A DNA stretch of 64,000 bases from assembly GCF_004402405.1 (NCBI RefSeq), contig NZ_SOFE01000023.1, positions 171,875 to 235,874 on the forward strand, in the 5' to 3' direction. The notes beneath the pieces were generated by a model, which worked only from the letters and a program-made list of their open reading frames with translations, had not been told where the DNA came from and ran no database searches. Shown piece after piece: positions 26,025-35,953 of this stretch (position 1 is its first letter; the number at the start of each line of letters is the position of its first letter). Position numbers and translations under genes: made by a program. Origin of the DNA: Cryobacterium levicorallinum. Lineage in GTDB: Bacteria > Actinomycetota > Actinomycetes > Actinomycetales > Microbacteriaceae.

Positions 26025-27510
26025 CAACGGTGCAGGCACGGTGAGCGATGGCACCACGGTGTCGGGCTGGCCCAGCATCGACGCCGGGCTGCTGAACCCT
26101 CTCGGCCACGGCAGCAGGGAGGCGCAGCTCACCAGTGACTCGGCCTGGCTGCAGGCCATGGTCGACGCGGAGCTTGCGCTCACCCGTGCGCTCATAGACG
26201 CCGAGCTGGTGCCCGACTGGATGAGCGCCGTCTGTGGCGAGCTCACCAATGCGTCGCTCCTGGACCTGGCCGCGATCTCGGCGCAGGGCCGCGGCGGCGG
26301 CAATCCCGTGATCCCGCTCGTGAAACACCTCGGGGCAGCCGCGGAGGCCGTTCGGGCCGGGGCATCGGACCACATCCACGTGGGCGCGACGAGCCAGGAT
26401 ATCCTGGACACCGCGGCGATGCTCGTCGCGCACCGGGTGACTGCAGAACTGATCAGCCAGCTCACCGACCTGGCAGCAACCCTCGCCCGCCTCGCCGCCG
26501 ACCACCGCGACACCGTCATGGCCGGCCGCACCCTCGGCCAACAAGCCTCCCCGACGAGTTTCGGTTTTCTCGCGGCAGGCTGGCTCGACGCCGTACTGGC
26601 CGTGCTGCACCGCGTCGATGATGCGCACGAGGCCCTGCCCGCGCAGCTCGGCGGAGCGGTCGGGAACCTTGCCGTGCTCACCGAAATCGCCCGGACTCGG
26701 CAACCCGACGCGCCCGCCCAGAACACCGTCGACGCGGTCGTGCACGGCTTCGCCCGACACCTGCGCTTGGTCGTGCCGCAGTTGAGCTGGCACACGAACC
26801 GACTGGTGATCGCGGACCTGGCCGGAGTGCTCGCCACTGCTGCCGCCGTGGCCGGCAACATCGCCCTCGACGTGAGCGTGCTCTCGCGCACCGAGATCGG
26901 CGAGGTCAGTGAGCGCCTCGGTGCGGGGGAGGGTGGATCCTCAGCGATGCCCCACAAACGCAACCCAGTCTCGGCCGTACTTGTCGTAGCCGCCGCCCGC
27001 CAGACCCCGGGGCTCGCGTCGACGCTCATGGGCAGCGTGCTGGCCGAAGATCAGCGGCCAAGCGGATCCTGGCACGCGGAGTGGCAGCCGTTGCGCACCC
27101 TCGAAGGCCTTTCGGTGTCTGCTGTCACCGGTGTCGCGTCACTCGCCGCCCGCCTTGATATCGATCCCGAACGCATGCGCGCCAACCTCGAGCACACCGA
27201 TGGGCTCATCTTCAGCGAACGCGTCACAACCATCCTGGCCGAGGCTCTCGGTAAGACTGCCGCGTTCGATGTCGTGCAGCGTGCCGCGCGCGAGGCATTC
27301 GAAACGAATCGTCCGCTGCAGATCGTGCTCGCCGGTGTGCTGGCCTCCGACGGTCGCGATGATGCACTGCGTTCCCGTATCTGGGACGTTTTCACCGGCG
27401 TCGCTGACCTGGGCCAGTCCTCGGTCGTCATCGACCGGGTGCTCGACCGTTACCGCAACCAGTGCGCTCAAGCGGATACCGCACCCGAATCGACAAGGAC
27501 CGTCTCCTGA
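26017..27510 (+). CDS. pcaB: 3-Carboxy-cis,cis-muconate cycloisomerase
   Basis: The 497-residue fumarase/aspartase-superfamily protein has the signature GGSSAMPHKRNP (about 306) and GATSQDILDTA. It converts 3-carboxy-cis,cis-muconate to 4-carboxymuconolactone. The ATG at 26017 is the right start because the longer frame from 25870 overlaps pcaG with unrelated sequence. It overlaps the next gene by one base (TGATG). The N-terminal about 30 residues are longer than the family core. Confidence 0.93.
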   Translation: MPDNGAGTVSDGTTVSGWPSIDAGLLNPLGHGSREAQLTSDSAWLQAMVDAELALTRALIDAELVPDWMSAVCGELTNASLLDLAAISAQGRGGGNPVIPLVKHLGAAAEAVRAGASDHIHVGATSQDILDTAAMLVAHRVTAELISQLTDLAATLARLAADHRDTVMAGRTLGQQASPTSFGFLAAGWLDAVLAVLHRVDDAHEALPAQLGGAVGNLAVLTEIARTRQPDAPAQNTVDAVVHGFARHLRLVVPQLSWHTNRLVIADLAGVLATAAAVAGNIALDVSVLSRTEIGEVSERLGAGEGGSSAMPHKRNPVSAVLVVAAARQTPGLASTLMGSVLAEDQRPSGSWHAEWQPLRTLEGLSVSAVTGVASLAARLDIDPERMRANLEHTDGLIFSERVTTILAEALGKTAAFDVVQRAAREAFETNRPLQIVLAGVLASDGRDDALRSRIWDVFTGVADLGQSSVVIDRVLDRYRNQCAQADTAPESTRTVS

Positions 27511-28736
27511 TGCCCGTTCTTCGCTCCACGGTCCCCACCCTGATCGGAACCGTCACTCCCGTTCGCGGCCCGGCCGCGGCCCCGCCGCTCGTGGTGCTGG
27601 GCCCGTCGCTGGGAACCACCACTTCGCTCTGGAACAGTGTCGTCTGCGCCCTCGCCGAGACCTCGCGGGTGCTGCGTTTCGACCTGCCCGGGCACGGAGC
27701 CAGCCCTGCCGCGTCGCATCCGTTCACCGTCGCCCAGCTCGCCGACGCCGTCATCACTCTCGTCGACTCGATCGGCGGCGGTGCCTTCCATTACGCCGGC
27801 GTCTCCCTCGGCGGCGCCATCGGCCTCGAGCTGTCACTGCGGCATCCCGAGCGGCTGCTGAGCCTCGCCGCGATCTGCACTGGACCGAAGATCGGCACTC
27901 CCGATGGCTGGCGAGAGCGCGCCGCGCAGATTCGCGGCAGCGGCACCCCGAGCGTCGTCGTGAGCAGCGCCGAACGCTGGTTCGCGCCCGGTTTTCTCGA
28001 ACGCGACCCGGCCGCCGGGTCCGCTGCCCTGAACGAGCTCACCACCCTCGACGACGAGTCCTACGCACTGTGCTGCGAAGCACTCGCCCACTATGACGTG
28101 ACGGATACCGTCGACGGGATCCGCACCCCGACACTGTGCCTCTCGGGGGAATTCGACATCGCCACCCCGACCCAGCAGCTGGTGGACCTGGCCGCCGCGA
28201 TCCCCGGCGCCCGCCACCAGGTCATCGCCGGCGCCGCCCACCTGCCGGCCTTGGAACGCCCCACGGAGGTGGCCCGACTGCTGCAGGCGCTGTACGACAG
28301 TCCCGTACCCGGGGGCGGTACGGCTGTGTCAGCCCGCACCGCGGCATCGGCCTACGCCGACGGGATGACAGTGCGCCGCGCGGTGCTCGGCGACGCCCAC
28401 GTCGACCGTGCCACGGCAGCGATCACCCCCGAGACCGCCGACTTTCAGGACTTCATCACCCGCTACGCCTGGGGCGAGATCTGGACCCGCCCAGGCCTGG
28501 ACCGGCGCACCCGCAGCTTCCTCACGATCGCGGCGCTCGTGACCGGCGGCCACGAGGGCGAGCTCGCGATGCACGTGCGTGCCGCCCTGACCAATGGGCT
28601 CAGCCGTGCCGAGATCAGTGAAGCCATTCTGCACACGGCCATCTACGCGGGGGTGCCGGCCGCGAACGCCGCGTTCGCCGTAGCCCGCGACACCTTCGCC
28701 GAGCTCGACGCCGCAGCGACCACACCCACAACTTAA
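27510..28736 (+). CDS. pcaDC: Fused beta-ketoadipate enol-lactone hydrolase / carboxymuconolactone decarboxylase
   Basis: The 408-residue fusion begins with an alpha/beta hydrolase, about residues 1-265, with nucleophile elbow GVSLGG (Ser about 99), a late Asp in GEFDIATP and a His in AGAAHLPALE. A linker leads into a carboxymuconolactone decarboxylase domain (about 285-400; RTRSFLTIAALVTGG, TAIYAGVPAANAAF). The two catalyse consecutive steps: decarboxylation of 4-carboxymuconolactone and hydrolysis of the enol-lactone to beta-ketoadipate. The fusion, often called PcaL, is common in actinobacteria. No standalone pcaC or pcaD is present in the window. Confidence 0.93.
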   Translation: MPVLRSTVPTLIGTVTPVRGPAAAPPLVVLGPSLGTTTSLWNSVVCALAETSRVLRFDLPGHGASPAASHPFTVAQLADAVITLVDSIGGGAFHYAGVSLGGAIGLELSLRHPERLLSLAAICTGPKIGTPDGWRERAAQIRGSGTPSVVVSSAERWFAPGFLERDPAAGSAALNELTTLDDESYALCCEALAHYDVTDTVDGIRTPTLCLSGEFDIATPTQQLVDLAAAIPGARHQVIAGAAHLPALERPTEVARLLQALYDSPVPGGGTAVSARTAASAYADGMTVRRAVLGDAHVDRATAAITPETADFQDFITRYAWGEIWTRPGLDRRTRSFLTIAALVTGGHEGELAMHVRAALTNGLSRAEISEAILHTAIYAGVPAANAAFAVARDTFAELDAAATTPTT

Positions 28737-28748
28737 GGATCCTGTTCC

Positions 28749-29564
28749 ATGGATAAGACATATTCTTCGGCGGCAGCCGCTGTCGCCGACATTCCCGACG
28801 GCGCCTCGATCGCCTGCAGTGGTTTCGGCCTGGTGGGGGTGCCGATCGTGCTGATCCGGGCGCTGCTGGCGCAGGGCACGACCGGGCTGCACGTGGTGAG
28901 CAACAACTGCGGCGTCGATGGCTGGGGCCTCGGGGAATTGCTGCGGGAGGGGCGGATCGCGCGGGTGATCGCGTCGTACATCGGGGAGAACAAGGACTTC
29001 GCCCGCCGCTACCTGGGCGGGGAACTCGAGGTGGAGCTCACCCCGCAGGGCACACTGGCCGAGCGGCTGCGCGCCGGCGGCAGCGGCATCCCCGCGTTCT
29101 TCACCGCGAGCGGCGTGGGCACGATGGTCGCCGACGGCGGCCTGCCTTGGCGGTACGGGCCGGACGGCGAGGTGACGGTATCGAGCCCGCCGAAGCAGAC
29201 CCACCGGTTCAGCTCGCTCGGCTCCGAGAAGGAGTATGTGCTGGAGGAGGCGATCGTAACCGACTACGCCCTCGTGCGCGCCGCAAAGGGTGACCGGCAC
29301 GGCAACCTGGTCTTCGAGAAGTCTGCCCGCAACTTCAACCCGGTCGCCGGCATGGCCGGCCGCATCACCATAGCCGAGGTCGACGAGCTCGTCGAACCGG
29401 GACAGATCGACCCCGACCAGGTGCACCTCGCCGGCATCTACGTGGACCGGATCGTGCAGCTGGGGGCAGCGGATGCCGCGGATCTCCCGATCGAGAAGAC
29501 GACGACGAGGACCCGGCCCGGGGCATCCGTTTCTGAGACGGTATCGACTGAAGGAGCGAACTAA
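28749..29564 (+). CDS. pcaI: 3-Oxoadipate CoA-transferase subunit A
   Basis: The 271-residue class I CoA-transferase alpha subunit has the [19 protein letters not shown] start region, [14 protein letters not shown] and the [10 protein letters not shown] segment. With PcaJ it moves CoA from succinyl-CoA to beta-ketoadipate. It begins 12 bp after pcaDC and its stop shares a base with the pcaJ ATG. The final 25 residues (Thr/Arg/Ser-rich) extend beyond the usual core. Confidence 0.92.
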   Translation: MDKTYSSAAAAVADIPDGASIACSGFGLVGVPIVLIRALLAQGTTGLHVVSNNCGVDGWGLGELLREGRIARVIASYIGENKDFARRYLGGELEVELTPQGTLAERLRAGGSGIPAFFTASGVGTMVADGGLPWRYGPDGEVTVSSPPKQTHRFSSLGSEKEYVLEEAIVTDYALVRAAKGDRHGNLVFEKSARNFNPVAGMAGRITIAEVDELVEPGQIDPDQVHLAGIYVDRIVQLGAADAADLPIEKTTTRTRPGASVSETVSTEGAN

Positions 29565-30253
29565 TGGCGTTGACGCGTGACCAGATGGCGGCCCGCGCCG
29601 CACAGGACCTGACCCCGGACTCGTATGTGAACCTCGGAATCGGGTTGCCGACGCTGATCCCGAACTTCCTGCCCGCCGGGGTGCACGTCGTGCTGCACTC
29701 CGAGAACGGGGTGCTCGGCGTGGGCCCGTACCCGTGGGCGGGGGAGGAGGATCCGAAGCTGATCAACGCCGGCAAGGAAACCGTGACGGTCAACCTCGGT
29801 GCGGCGTATTTCGATTCGGCGCAGAGTTTCGGCATGATCCGTGGCGGATTGATCGACGTCGCCGTGCTCGGTGCGATGCAGGTGAGCGTGGCGGGGGACA
29901 TCGCGAACTGGGCGGTGCCGGGGACGATGATCAAGGGCATGGGCGGGGCGATGGACCTAGTGCACGGCGCCGACACCGTCATCGTCGTGATGGAGCATGT
30001 CACGAAGACGGGGGAGTTCAAGATCAAGACGGCCTGCGACCTGCCCCTGACGGGGAAGGCGGTGGTGACGCGCATCATCACGGACCTCGCCGTGATCGAC
30101 GTCACCCCGGACGGGCTGGTGCTGCGCGAGCTGGCGCCGGGCGTCACGGTTGAGGCGGTGCAGGCCGCGACCGAGGCGACCTTGCTCGTGCCGGTCACCC
30201 CGCTCACAATCCGCACGTTGCTCGACGATGCCACCGCTGGAGCGGTCGCATGA
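29564..30253 (+). CDS. pcaJ: 3-Oxoadipate CoA-transferase subunit B
   Basis: The 229-residue CoA-transferase beta subunit carries the catalytic glutamate in the SENGVLG motif (residues about 46-52) and [15 protein letters not shown]. It is coupled to pcaI upstream (shared base) and to pcaF downstream (four-base overlap). Together with PcaI it forms the heteromeric transferase. Confidence 0.93.
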   Translation: MALTRDQMAARAAQDLTPDSYVNLGIGLPTLIPNFLPAGVHVVLHSENGVLGVGPYPWAGEEDPKLINAGKETVTVNLGAAYFDSAQSFGMIRGGLIDVAVLGAMQVSVAGDIANWAVPGTMIKGMGGAMDLVHGADTVIVVMEHVTKTGEFKIKTACDLPLTGKAVVTRIITDLAVIDVTPDGLVLRELAPGVTVEAVQAATEATLLVPVTPLTIRTLLDDATAGAVA

Positions 30254-31467
30254 CCGCCCTGCGCGGGGTCGTTATCTGCGAGCCGCTGCGCACCCCGATC
30301 GGCCGGTTCGGTGGCGCGTTCAAGACGGTCGCGCCCGCCGACCTTGCCGCCGCGGTGATCGCCGCGCTGATTGAACGCACCGGGCTAGAGGGCAGGCTCG
30401 TCGACGATGTCATCTTCGGCCAGGCCTACCCGACGGCGGAGGCGGTGCCGGTCGCCCGCGTCGCCGCTCTGAACGCGGGACTGCCGGTCACCGTCGGCGG
30501 CGTGCAGGTCGACCGGCGGTGCGGCAGCGGGCTGCAGGCCGTGCTCGACGCGGCGATGCAGGTGCAGACCGGTGTCAGCGACCTCGCCATCGCCGGAGGC
30601 GTCGACGTGATGAGCCAGGCACCCTTCTACACGGTGGAGTCCCGCTGGGGTGTCGGCGGTACCGCGGGCATGCTCCTGCGCGACGCGCTCGGCCGCGGCC
30701 GGGAAACTGCGGGCGGACGCCGGTTCCCGGTGCCGGCCGGGATGCTCGAGACCGCAGAGAACCTGCGCCGCGATTACGGCATCGATCGGGTGGAACAGGA
30801 CGAACTCGCCGTCAGGTCCCAGCAGCGCGCCCTCGCCGCCGTCGCTGCGGACCGCTTCACGGACGAGATCGTGCCGGTCACGGTGCCCGGCCGCAAGGGC
30901 CCCACCGTCGTCTCGGTCGATGAAACCCCGCGCGAGACCACGCTGGACGCCTTGGCCGGCTTGAAGCCGATCCTCGGGAAAGCGGATGCCGCCGCCACCG
31001 TCACCGCCGGAAATGCGAGCGGGCAGAACGACGCCGCGGCCGCGTGTATCGTGACCACGCCCGAACGTGCCGCCGAACTCGGCCTCACCCCACTCGTGCA
31101 GCTGCGATCCTGGGCGCGCGCCGGCGTCGAGCCCTCGCGCATGGGCCTCGGCCCGGTGCCCGCGACGAAACTGGCACTCGAGCGTGTCGGGCTGAGCCTC
31201 GCCGATATGGACCTGATCGAGCTCAACGAGGCCTTCGCCGCGCAGGTGCTCGCCGTGACCCGGGAATGGAACTTCACCGAGAAGGACTGGAACCGCACCA
31301 ACGTGAACGGCTCCGGTATCTCCCTCGGCCACCCGGTGGGCGCGACCGGCATGCGCATCCTCGCCACCGCCGCCCGCCACCTGCACCGCACCGACGGACA
31401 GTTCCTGCTCGAAACCATGTGTATCGGCGGCGGCCAAGGCCTCGCCGCCATTTGGGAACGCGTGTGA
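30250..31467 (+). CDS. pcaF: Beta-ketoadipyl-CoA thiolase
   Basis: This 405-residue thiolase has the acyl-accepting Cys in [11 protein letters not shown] (about 91), the catalytic His in GHPVGATG (about 360) and the C-terminal CIGGGQG cysteine (about 390). The NEAFA motif is also present. It cleaves beta-ketoadipyl-CoA to succinyl-CoA and acetyl-CoA, ending the pathway. It is the last gene of the pob-pca run. The next 900 bp hold no supported gene. Confidence 0.93.
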   Translation: MTALRGVVICEPLRTPIGRFGGAFKTVAPADLAAAVIAALIERTGLEGRLVDDVIFGQAYPTAEAVPVARVAALNAGLPVTVGGVQVDRRCGSGLQAVLDAAMQVQTGVSDLAIAGGVDVMSQAPFYTVESRWGVGGTAGMLLRDALGRGRETAGGRRFPVPAGMLETAENLRRDYGIDRVEQDELAVRSQQRALAAVAADRFTDEIVPVTVPGRKGPTVVSVDETPRETTLDALAGLKPILGKADAAATVTAGNASGQNDAAAACIVTTPERAAELGLTPLVQLRSWARAGVEPSRMGLGPVPATKLALERVGLSLADMDLIELNEAFAAQVLAVTREWNFTEKDWNRTNVNGSGISLGHPVGATGMRILATAARHLHRTDGQFLLETMCIGGGQGLAAIWERV

Positions 31468-31742
31468 GCACGGCTGAGAACTCCCAAAGTCCGGCACTCA
31501 TACGGGCATCCATGCGCGTAACCAGAAACTTGCCAGAAACCCTGTTTCGACCAGAATTGGGCCGAAGAGATCCGTCCTCACGCGTACACTAAATGGCATG
31601 ACAACCGCGGAAAACCGCGGAATCCCGTCTCGCGCGCCGGTGCGAAGGACTGACCAGGTCCGCTTCATTTGTTCTTAGGCCGAGTCCACGTACCCAGCCA
31701 GCCCTGTCGTTTGGCTAGCCCCTCAGATCTCGGCGGAAGCCA
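31468..31742. other. Intergenic region after pcaF with a GC hairpin
   Basis: No coding sequence is supported. At 31604-31619 CCGCGG, AAAA and CCGCGG form a perfect six-base stem with a four-base loop, in the position of an operon terminator although no T run follows. The region leads directly into the right island repeat. Confidence 0.5.
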
Positions 31743-32240
31743 GAGACTTGACGCACACATGTTTATTTACCGTTTATTGCTCCGAGACCCGCCGAAACGG
31801 GTCGAGGTGTTGAGATAATGATGGCGATATCTCACGCAAGAAGCTGCAGATCAGATCGAGAAAAGTCGAGACCAACCGAGGTTTAGATCCGGGTCGAGTA
31901 TCAGCCTAAATGGCCCCGGCGCAGACCGTCGGTCCCGGGTTCAAGTCCCGGCCGCCCTACTGTAAATTTCATCTGATCAGGGATTCTTGTCTTCACCGAA
32001 AGGGCAAGACTTGATGCACTGGTCGTTTATCCAACGTGTATTCCGCGGCGGTTGATTGCTCCCGTCGGCCGTTACTGTGGTGCTCGATCCACTTCGATTC
32101 ACTTGGGCTGGCCTCGAACATCTGAGAATCATGCACTTTGGATGACTCTTCGGGCTCGGTCTCGCGCCCCTGCTACGACGAGCGTTTGCTCAAGTACGGC
32201 ACCCGCATACGTGAGTTCGCCGAGGCCTCCATGGCGACCA
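31743..32240. repeat. Right copy of the island-flanking direct repeat
   Basis: It is imperfectly identical to 10803-11290 in the same orientation, including the whole 51-bp core and CCGAAAGGGCAAGACTTGATGCACT after it. Where the left copy continues into the excisionase gene, this copy has only short blocks of similarity (CTTCGGGCTCGGTCTCG, ACGACGAGCG) and no open frame. The excisionase here is therefore decayed. Confidence 0.82.
31918..31968. other. Attachment-site core (right), 3' half of a tRNA
   Basis: It is identical over 51 bp to 10977-11027 and carries the same T arm and acceptor strand without a 5' half. The two cores lie 20,941 bp apart in direct orientation. Integrase-mediated excision between them would remove the excisionase gene, the truncated integrase and the entire cre-pob-pca cluster. 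Confidence 0.85.
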
Positions 32241-32373
32241 GTGCACGCGTAGAGCTCCCGCCTGCGTCGGTGGAGATACGCCGTCCTCGACCTCGTGCGT
32301 ATGACGCCCGGTCATCGGGCTTAATGTCGGGACAGTCAAACGGGCACCGTTGCAATTCCGCCCGGTCGGAACC
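32241..32373. other. Short non-coding segment between island repeat and transposon
   Basis: No gene is seen. The segment ends with GAACC directly before the transposon's left terminal repeat. It probably belongs to the decayed integrative element into which the transposon jumped. Confidence 0.4.
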
Positions 32374-32399
32374 TGTCATTTTCCGTTCACGATTGCACA
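32374..32399 (+). repeat. Left terminal inverted repeat of the transposon
   Basis: TGTCATTTTCCGTTCACG followed by ATTGCACA. A CACACGCCTGCACAACC block follows 9 bp later and also occurs near the right end (42629-42645), where it flanks the internal TniA-binding-like repeat. Confidence 0.9.
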
Positions 32400-32848
32400 A
32401 ATGTCAGCACACGCCTGCACAACCGGCTGGTCGCTCGCCTAACGAGGGGGCTCGTCGGCTCAATTGGTTTGGATAGGTTGTCGCGCTAGACGCTCGCTTG
32501 ATCGGGCTTCATGTCGGGCTGGGCAAGCGGCGACGACAGTTTCCAGCGCCCCTGGTTCGGCTGATGGTGCGGCGGTTGCCCATGGGAGGTCGGCGGACAG
32601 CAGACTTCCCTTGCTCAGACTCAGCGGGAGCGGGCCGCCTTCGGCCGCCGAGCGGAGGAACGGGATTGGTCCTATACCAAGTTGAATCGCTTTTCTGCGC
32701 GTGGTCGCTGGGGTCTACCAGCCATGTGTATCGGGTGCTGCGAATTGCGCACCCTGCTGACGTGTACGCTCTGCGCTCAACGCCTGACTCTCTCACCGTA
32801 GGAGGGATCAACGTCGTTGGTGCCCTGCAAGCCGCTGAAACCAGGGCC
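32400..32848. other. Transposon left-end region without a supported gene
   Basis: Several overlapping short frames occur on both strands but none shows a motif or ribosome binding site. It may be the eroded remains of earlier cargo. Confidence 0.4.
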
Positions 32849-33952
32849 TCACGGAACTCTTAGCTCGGCGAGGGGGTCTCGTCGTGCGGCAACGCTAGCG
32901 GGTAACAGTGCGGCGATGACGCCGACGGCGATCGCGAGCACGCTGACGGCGACGAAGAACGCGATTCCAGGGAGTGGGTCGCCAGTAATGACGAGGCTGA
33001 TCGCAGTCGCGGCGCACCCGATGACCGCACCGATCCCACTCAGGAAGGCCATCTGGGTCAATAACAGCCCAATGATCAGGCCTTGGGATGCGCCAAGTGC
33101 GCGGCGGCGTCCGAAATCCTTGCGGCGAAGCATCACGAAACCGTAGAGGATCGCCGCTACGAGCGAGGCGGTGAGGGCGAATATAACGATTACGAGGTTG
33201 CGGCCGAAGCTGCCAAGCTGGCCTTCGATGAGGGCGCGAAGGGTGGCGAGGCCCTCACTGGTCGTCAGCGTAACTTTAGTCGGATCGTCGACGGCCAGCA
33301 CCGACAGGACCACTTGGGAGACTGGGGAGACAAGGTCGGGGCGTTCCGCGATCACGACGAGGATGCTGACGGTATGCGGGTCGTCAGAGTCGATTTGCTG
33401 GGGGGCGACGATCAGAGGTTCGAGGAAGCGCAAGTAGTCGGGAACTGGAATGCGGCCCGCAATGGCGAATTCCGCCCCGGCACCCGTGACGACGCCGCCA
33501 GTGGCGTCGGGCATTCCGAGCTGGTCGAGTGCGGCGTTCGAAGCCCATGCAGTGCGGTTCTGGACCGCCTGAGCTGCCGGCAAGCCAAGCTCGCCAAGTT
33601 GATCACTCCACGCTAGGCGCGCTGGAACCGTCGTGCCACCGGGAACGGCGGCGTTGGTGACATCCTGCACCGAGCTGAAGACTCCCGACCAGGCAATCCC
33701 GTCGATGTTGCCAATTCGTTCCAGAACACTGGTGTCTAGGCCCGCATCGCCCTCAGCACGGATGACGATTGAACGGGTGCCGGCAGAGTCGATCGAATTC
33801 AGCACTGCCTGCTCAGCCCCAACCGTGCGGCCAGTAGTCAGCAGCACCGCCCCAACCATGCCTGCGACGATCACAATCGAGACGACGGAGGATACGGGCT
33901 GTGCCCGCGCGGTGGCCAGCGCTTCTATGATCACCGCCCCCAAACGTCTCAC
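32849..33952 (-). CDS. FtsX/MacB-like ABC transporter permease
   Basis: The 367-residue protein has one N-terminal membrane helix (VSSVVSIVIVAGMVGAVLLT), a large extracytoplasmic domain of about 200 residues, and three C-terminal helices with the conserved RRKDFGRRRALGAS cytoplasmic segment of FtsX-type permeases. The GTG start shares bases with the ATPase stop (GTGA), so it is translationally coupled. With the ATPase and adaptor upstream it forms a MacAB-like mechanotransmission complex, more likely exporting or releasing a peptide than importing one. Confidence 0.85.
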   Translation of the reverse strand: MRRLGAVIIEALATARAQPVSSVVSIVIVAGMVGAVLLTTGRTVGAEQAVLNSIDSAGTRSIVIRAEGDAGLDTSVLERIGNIDGIAWSGVFSSVQDVTNAAVPGGTTVPARLAWSDQLGELGLPAAQAVQNRTAWASNAALDQLGMPDATGGVVTGAGAEFAIAGRIPVPDYLRFLEPLIVAPQQIDSDDPHTVSILVVIAERPDLVSPVSQVVLSVLAVDDPTKVTLTTSEGLATLRALIEGQLGSFGRNLVIVIFALTASLVAAILYGFVMLRRKDFGRRRALGASQGLIIGLLLTQMAFLSGIGAVIGCAATAISLVITGDPLPGIAFFVAVSVLAIAVGVIAALLPASVAARRDPLAELRVP

Positions 33953-34581
33953 AGGTTGATCGTCCGATCGCAGCGAGCCACGAGGGACGGGTCGTGGGTG
34001 ACGACGATGACCGCAGCCCCTGACGCTGCTTGAGCGTGAAACGCATCGACGACCACACTTGCAGAGGCCGGGTCGAGGTTGCCCGTCGGCTCGTCCGCAA
34101 GCAAGATGCGCGGATCTCCCAATAGTGCCCGGCACAGGGCAATACGCTGCGCCTGGCCACCAGAGACTTGGCCGGGCTTCGCCTCGGCACGCAGGTCCAC
34201 CCCGAACTGGGCCATCAACTCACGCGCCCGTCCGATTGCAGCACCTCGGGAGTCGCCCCGGTACAGCGCGGTCTCGACCACGTTGTCGAGCACGGTGCGG
34301 GATGCATCGAGTGCAGCGTCTTGAAATACGAACCCGAACAAGTTCGCTCTCAGGCCCGCACGCCGCTTGTCTCGCAACCCCGCAGCGGACTTCCCGGCGA
34401 CCAGCACCTCCCCGGCCAGTGGTTTCAACATCAGCCCCAGCAGATATAGCAGGGTCGACTTTCCCCGACCGGACGGACCAGTGACGGCAACAACCTCACC
34501 AGCTTCAAAGGTCGCGTCCCAGTCGTGAAGAATCGGCTTGCCAGGATCGTAACCAAACGTCAGTCCTCGAGCGACAAGCAC
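33949..34581 (-). CDS. ABC transporter ATPase, MacB/LolD type
   Basis: The 210-residue nucleotide-binding protein has Walker [10 protein letters not shown] (35-43), signature VSGGQAQRI, Walker B LLADEPTG and a switch histidine in VTHDPS. Its length and sequence are of the LolD/MacB class that pairs with FtsX-type permeases. The start is the GTG at 34581, two bases after the adaptor gene's stop. Confidence 0.9.
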   Translation of the reverse strand: MLVARGLTFGYDPGKPILHDWDATFEAGEVVAVTGPSGRGKSTLLYLLGLMLKPLAGEVLVAGKSAAGLRDKRRAGLRANLFGFVFQDAALDASRTVLDNVVETALYRGDSRGAAIGRARELMAQFGVDLRAEAKPGQVSGGQAQRIALCRALLGDPRILLADEPTGNLDPASASVVVDAFHAQAASGAAVIVVTHDPSLVARCDRTINL

Positions 34582-34583
34582 CG

Positions 34584-35705
34584 CTACTCCTCCGTCGCCG
34601 GGGCACGGACCATCATCCCGGCAGCCACACCCTTGACAATCGAGATGCCACGCGCACTTGTCACCACTATCACCGCGTGCTCGACATCCTCGTCATCAAT
34701 GACCGAAATAGTGCCGTCCGAGCGGGTCAGCAGCGCCGCGCTGGGCACGGCGAGCCCCACGACGGACTCTACAGTTACGATCCGTGACCGCAATAGGGCC
34801 CGGTCGGTTACCGGAATGCTGCCGCACTCCTCGCCGCAGATGCTCGCCCCGTCCTTCCCTTCGAGAAACACCGTGATTCCGCCCTGCTCGGTGGACCTCT
34901 GGTCGATGACGAAACCCTCCCACGTCTGAGCGTCCGGCCCTGTGATCTCCACTCGCGTCCCTGTCGGCATCAAACCAGCCTGGGCCTCCGTTACTGGCAG
35001 GGTGAACACCGGAGCAGCCGGCAGCCCTCGCACGACCTCCTCACCACCAGCCAGCGAGGCGCCCCGCTTGACCGTCGCAATGTCCAGCGCCACCCGTGTA
35101 GGCAGCATCGGGACGAACACGACATCACCAGCCTGCACAACTCCATCCGCCTCGAGACCGATAGACTCCTGCCACGATTTCACCGCAGACGTCGTCGCGT
35201 AGTCGAACTTGCCGTCAACCTCGTGACCGTAAAATCCGAGTGCAGCGAGCATCGACTGCAGGCCTGCCACGTCCGCCCCTTTAGACCCTGAGGACAAAGA
35301 TTGGAACGCCGGAACCGCGCCCTGCGCGATCACCACCGGGCGGAGGTTCACCGTGTACAGCACAGCCCCCTGCCCGACCTCCTGACCCGGCTCGACGTTT
35401 ACCGATGTCACGACACCCGAAGCCCGGTTAGAACCGATCGCCACCGGAATCCACCCCGCGACCGTGTTCAGGCTGATGCTCGACCCCGCCTCACCATTGA
35501 CGACCTCGACGTAAGTGAACGCGGTCGAATCCAAAACATCCTCTGCGGGCGTCAATACGGTCGCCGCAGCCCAACCGACAGCACCACTCGCCACGATGAG
35601 GCCAACGACAATTGCCACGAGACCCCAGCGGCGACGCGGAGCGTTGCCGCTCTTCTCTGTGTCCGCGATGTCCCCGCGAGTCGACCTCGACTCCATCCCG
35701 GCCAT
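34584..35705 (-). CDS. Membrane-fusion adaptor with peptidoglycan-binding domain
   Basis: The 373-residue protein has a cytoplasmic basic N-terminus, one membrane helix (about 29-50), and a HlyD/MacA-type barrel-sandwich region. A peptidoglycan-binding domain sits in the middle (about 138-190; GADVAGLQSMLAALGFYGHE, DYATTSAVKSWQ). Beta-barrel repeats with two close cysteines (ICGEECG) follow. Such adaptor-PGB proteins accompany FtsX-type exporters in Gram-positive actinobacteria and would anchor the complex in the wall. It is the first gene of the three-gene operon and diverges from the lipoprotein gene at 35954. Confidence 0.85.
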   Translation of the reverse strand: MAGMESRSTRGDIADTEKSGNAPRRRWGLVAIVVGLIVASGAVGWAAATVLTPAEDVLDSTAFTYVEVVNGEAGSSISLNTVAGWIPVAIGSNRASGVVTSVNVEPGQEVGQGAVLYTVNLRPVVIAQGAVPAFQSLSSGSKGADVAGLQSMLAALGFYGHEVDGKFDYATTSAVKSWQESIGLEADGVVQAGDVVFVPMLPTRVALDIATVKRGASLAGGEEVVRGLPAAPVFTLPVTEAQAGLMPTGTRVEITGPDAQTWEGFVIDQRSTEQGGITVFLEGKDGASICGEECGSIPVTDRALLRSRIVTVESVVGLAVPSAALLTRSDGTISVIDDEDVEHAVIVVTSARGISIVKGVAAGMMVRAPATEE

Positions 35706-35953
35706 AGCGCCCTCTCATTCGTAGGTCAACCTGAGTGTTTGTCCACCGAGATAGACGCTTCAGCAGCGTAGTCGTCTTGCTCGACGCTAGCACTTCTCCT
35801 CTCCTGGCCACGGCCCTACTCGGGACCCTCTCGTGTAGGGTCGCCGGAGCAACACTCCCGATACTGTGCAGCAATCTTGATGACGGTACTAGCGGAAATG
35901 GGTCTGGCTCACGGGGCTGGCGCGCAGCGTTTGCACAAGATAGGTTCGTGGGT

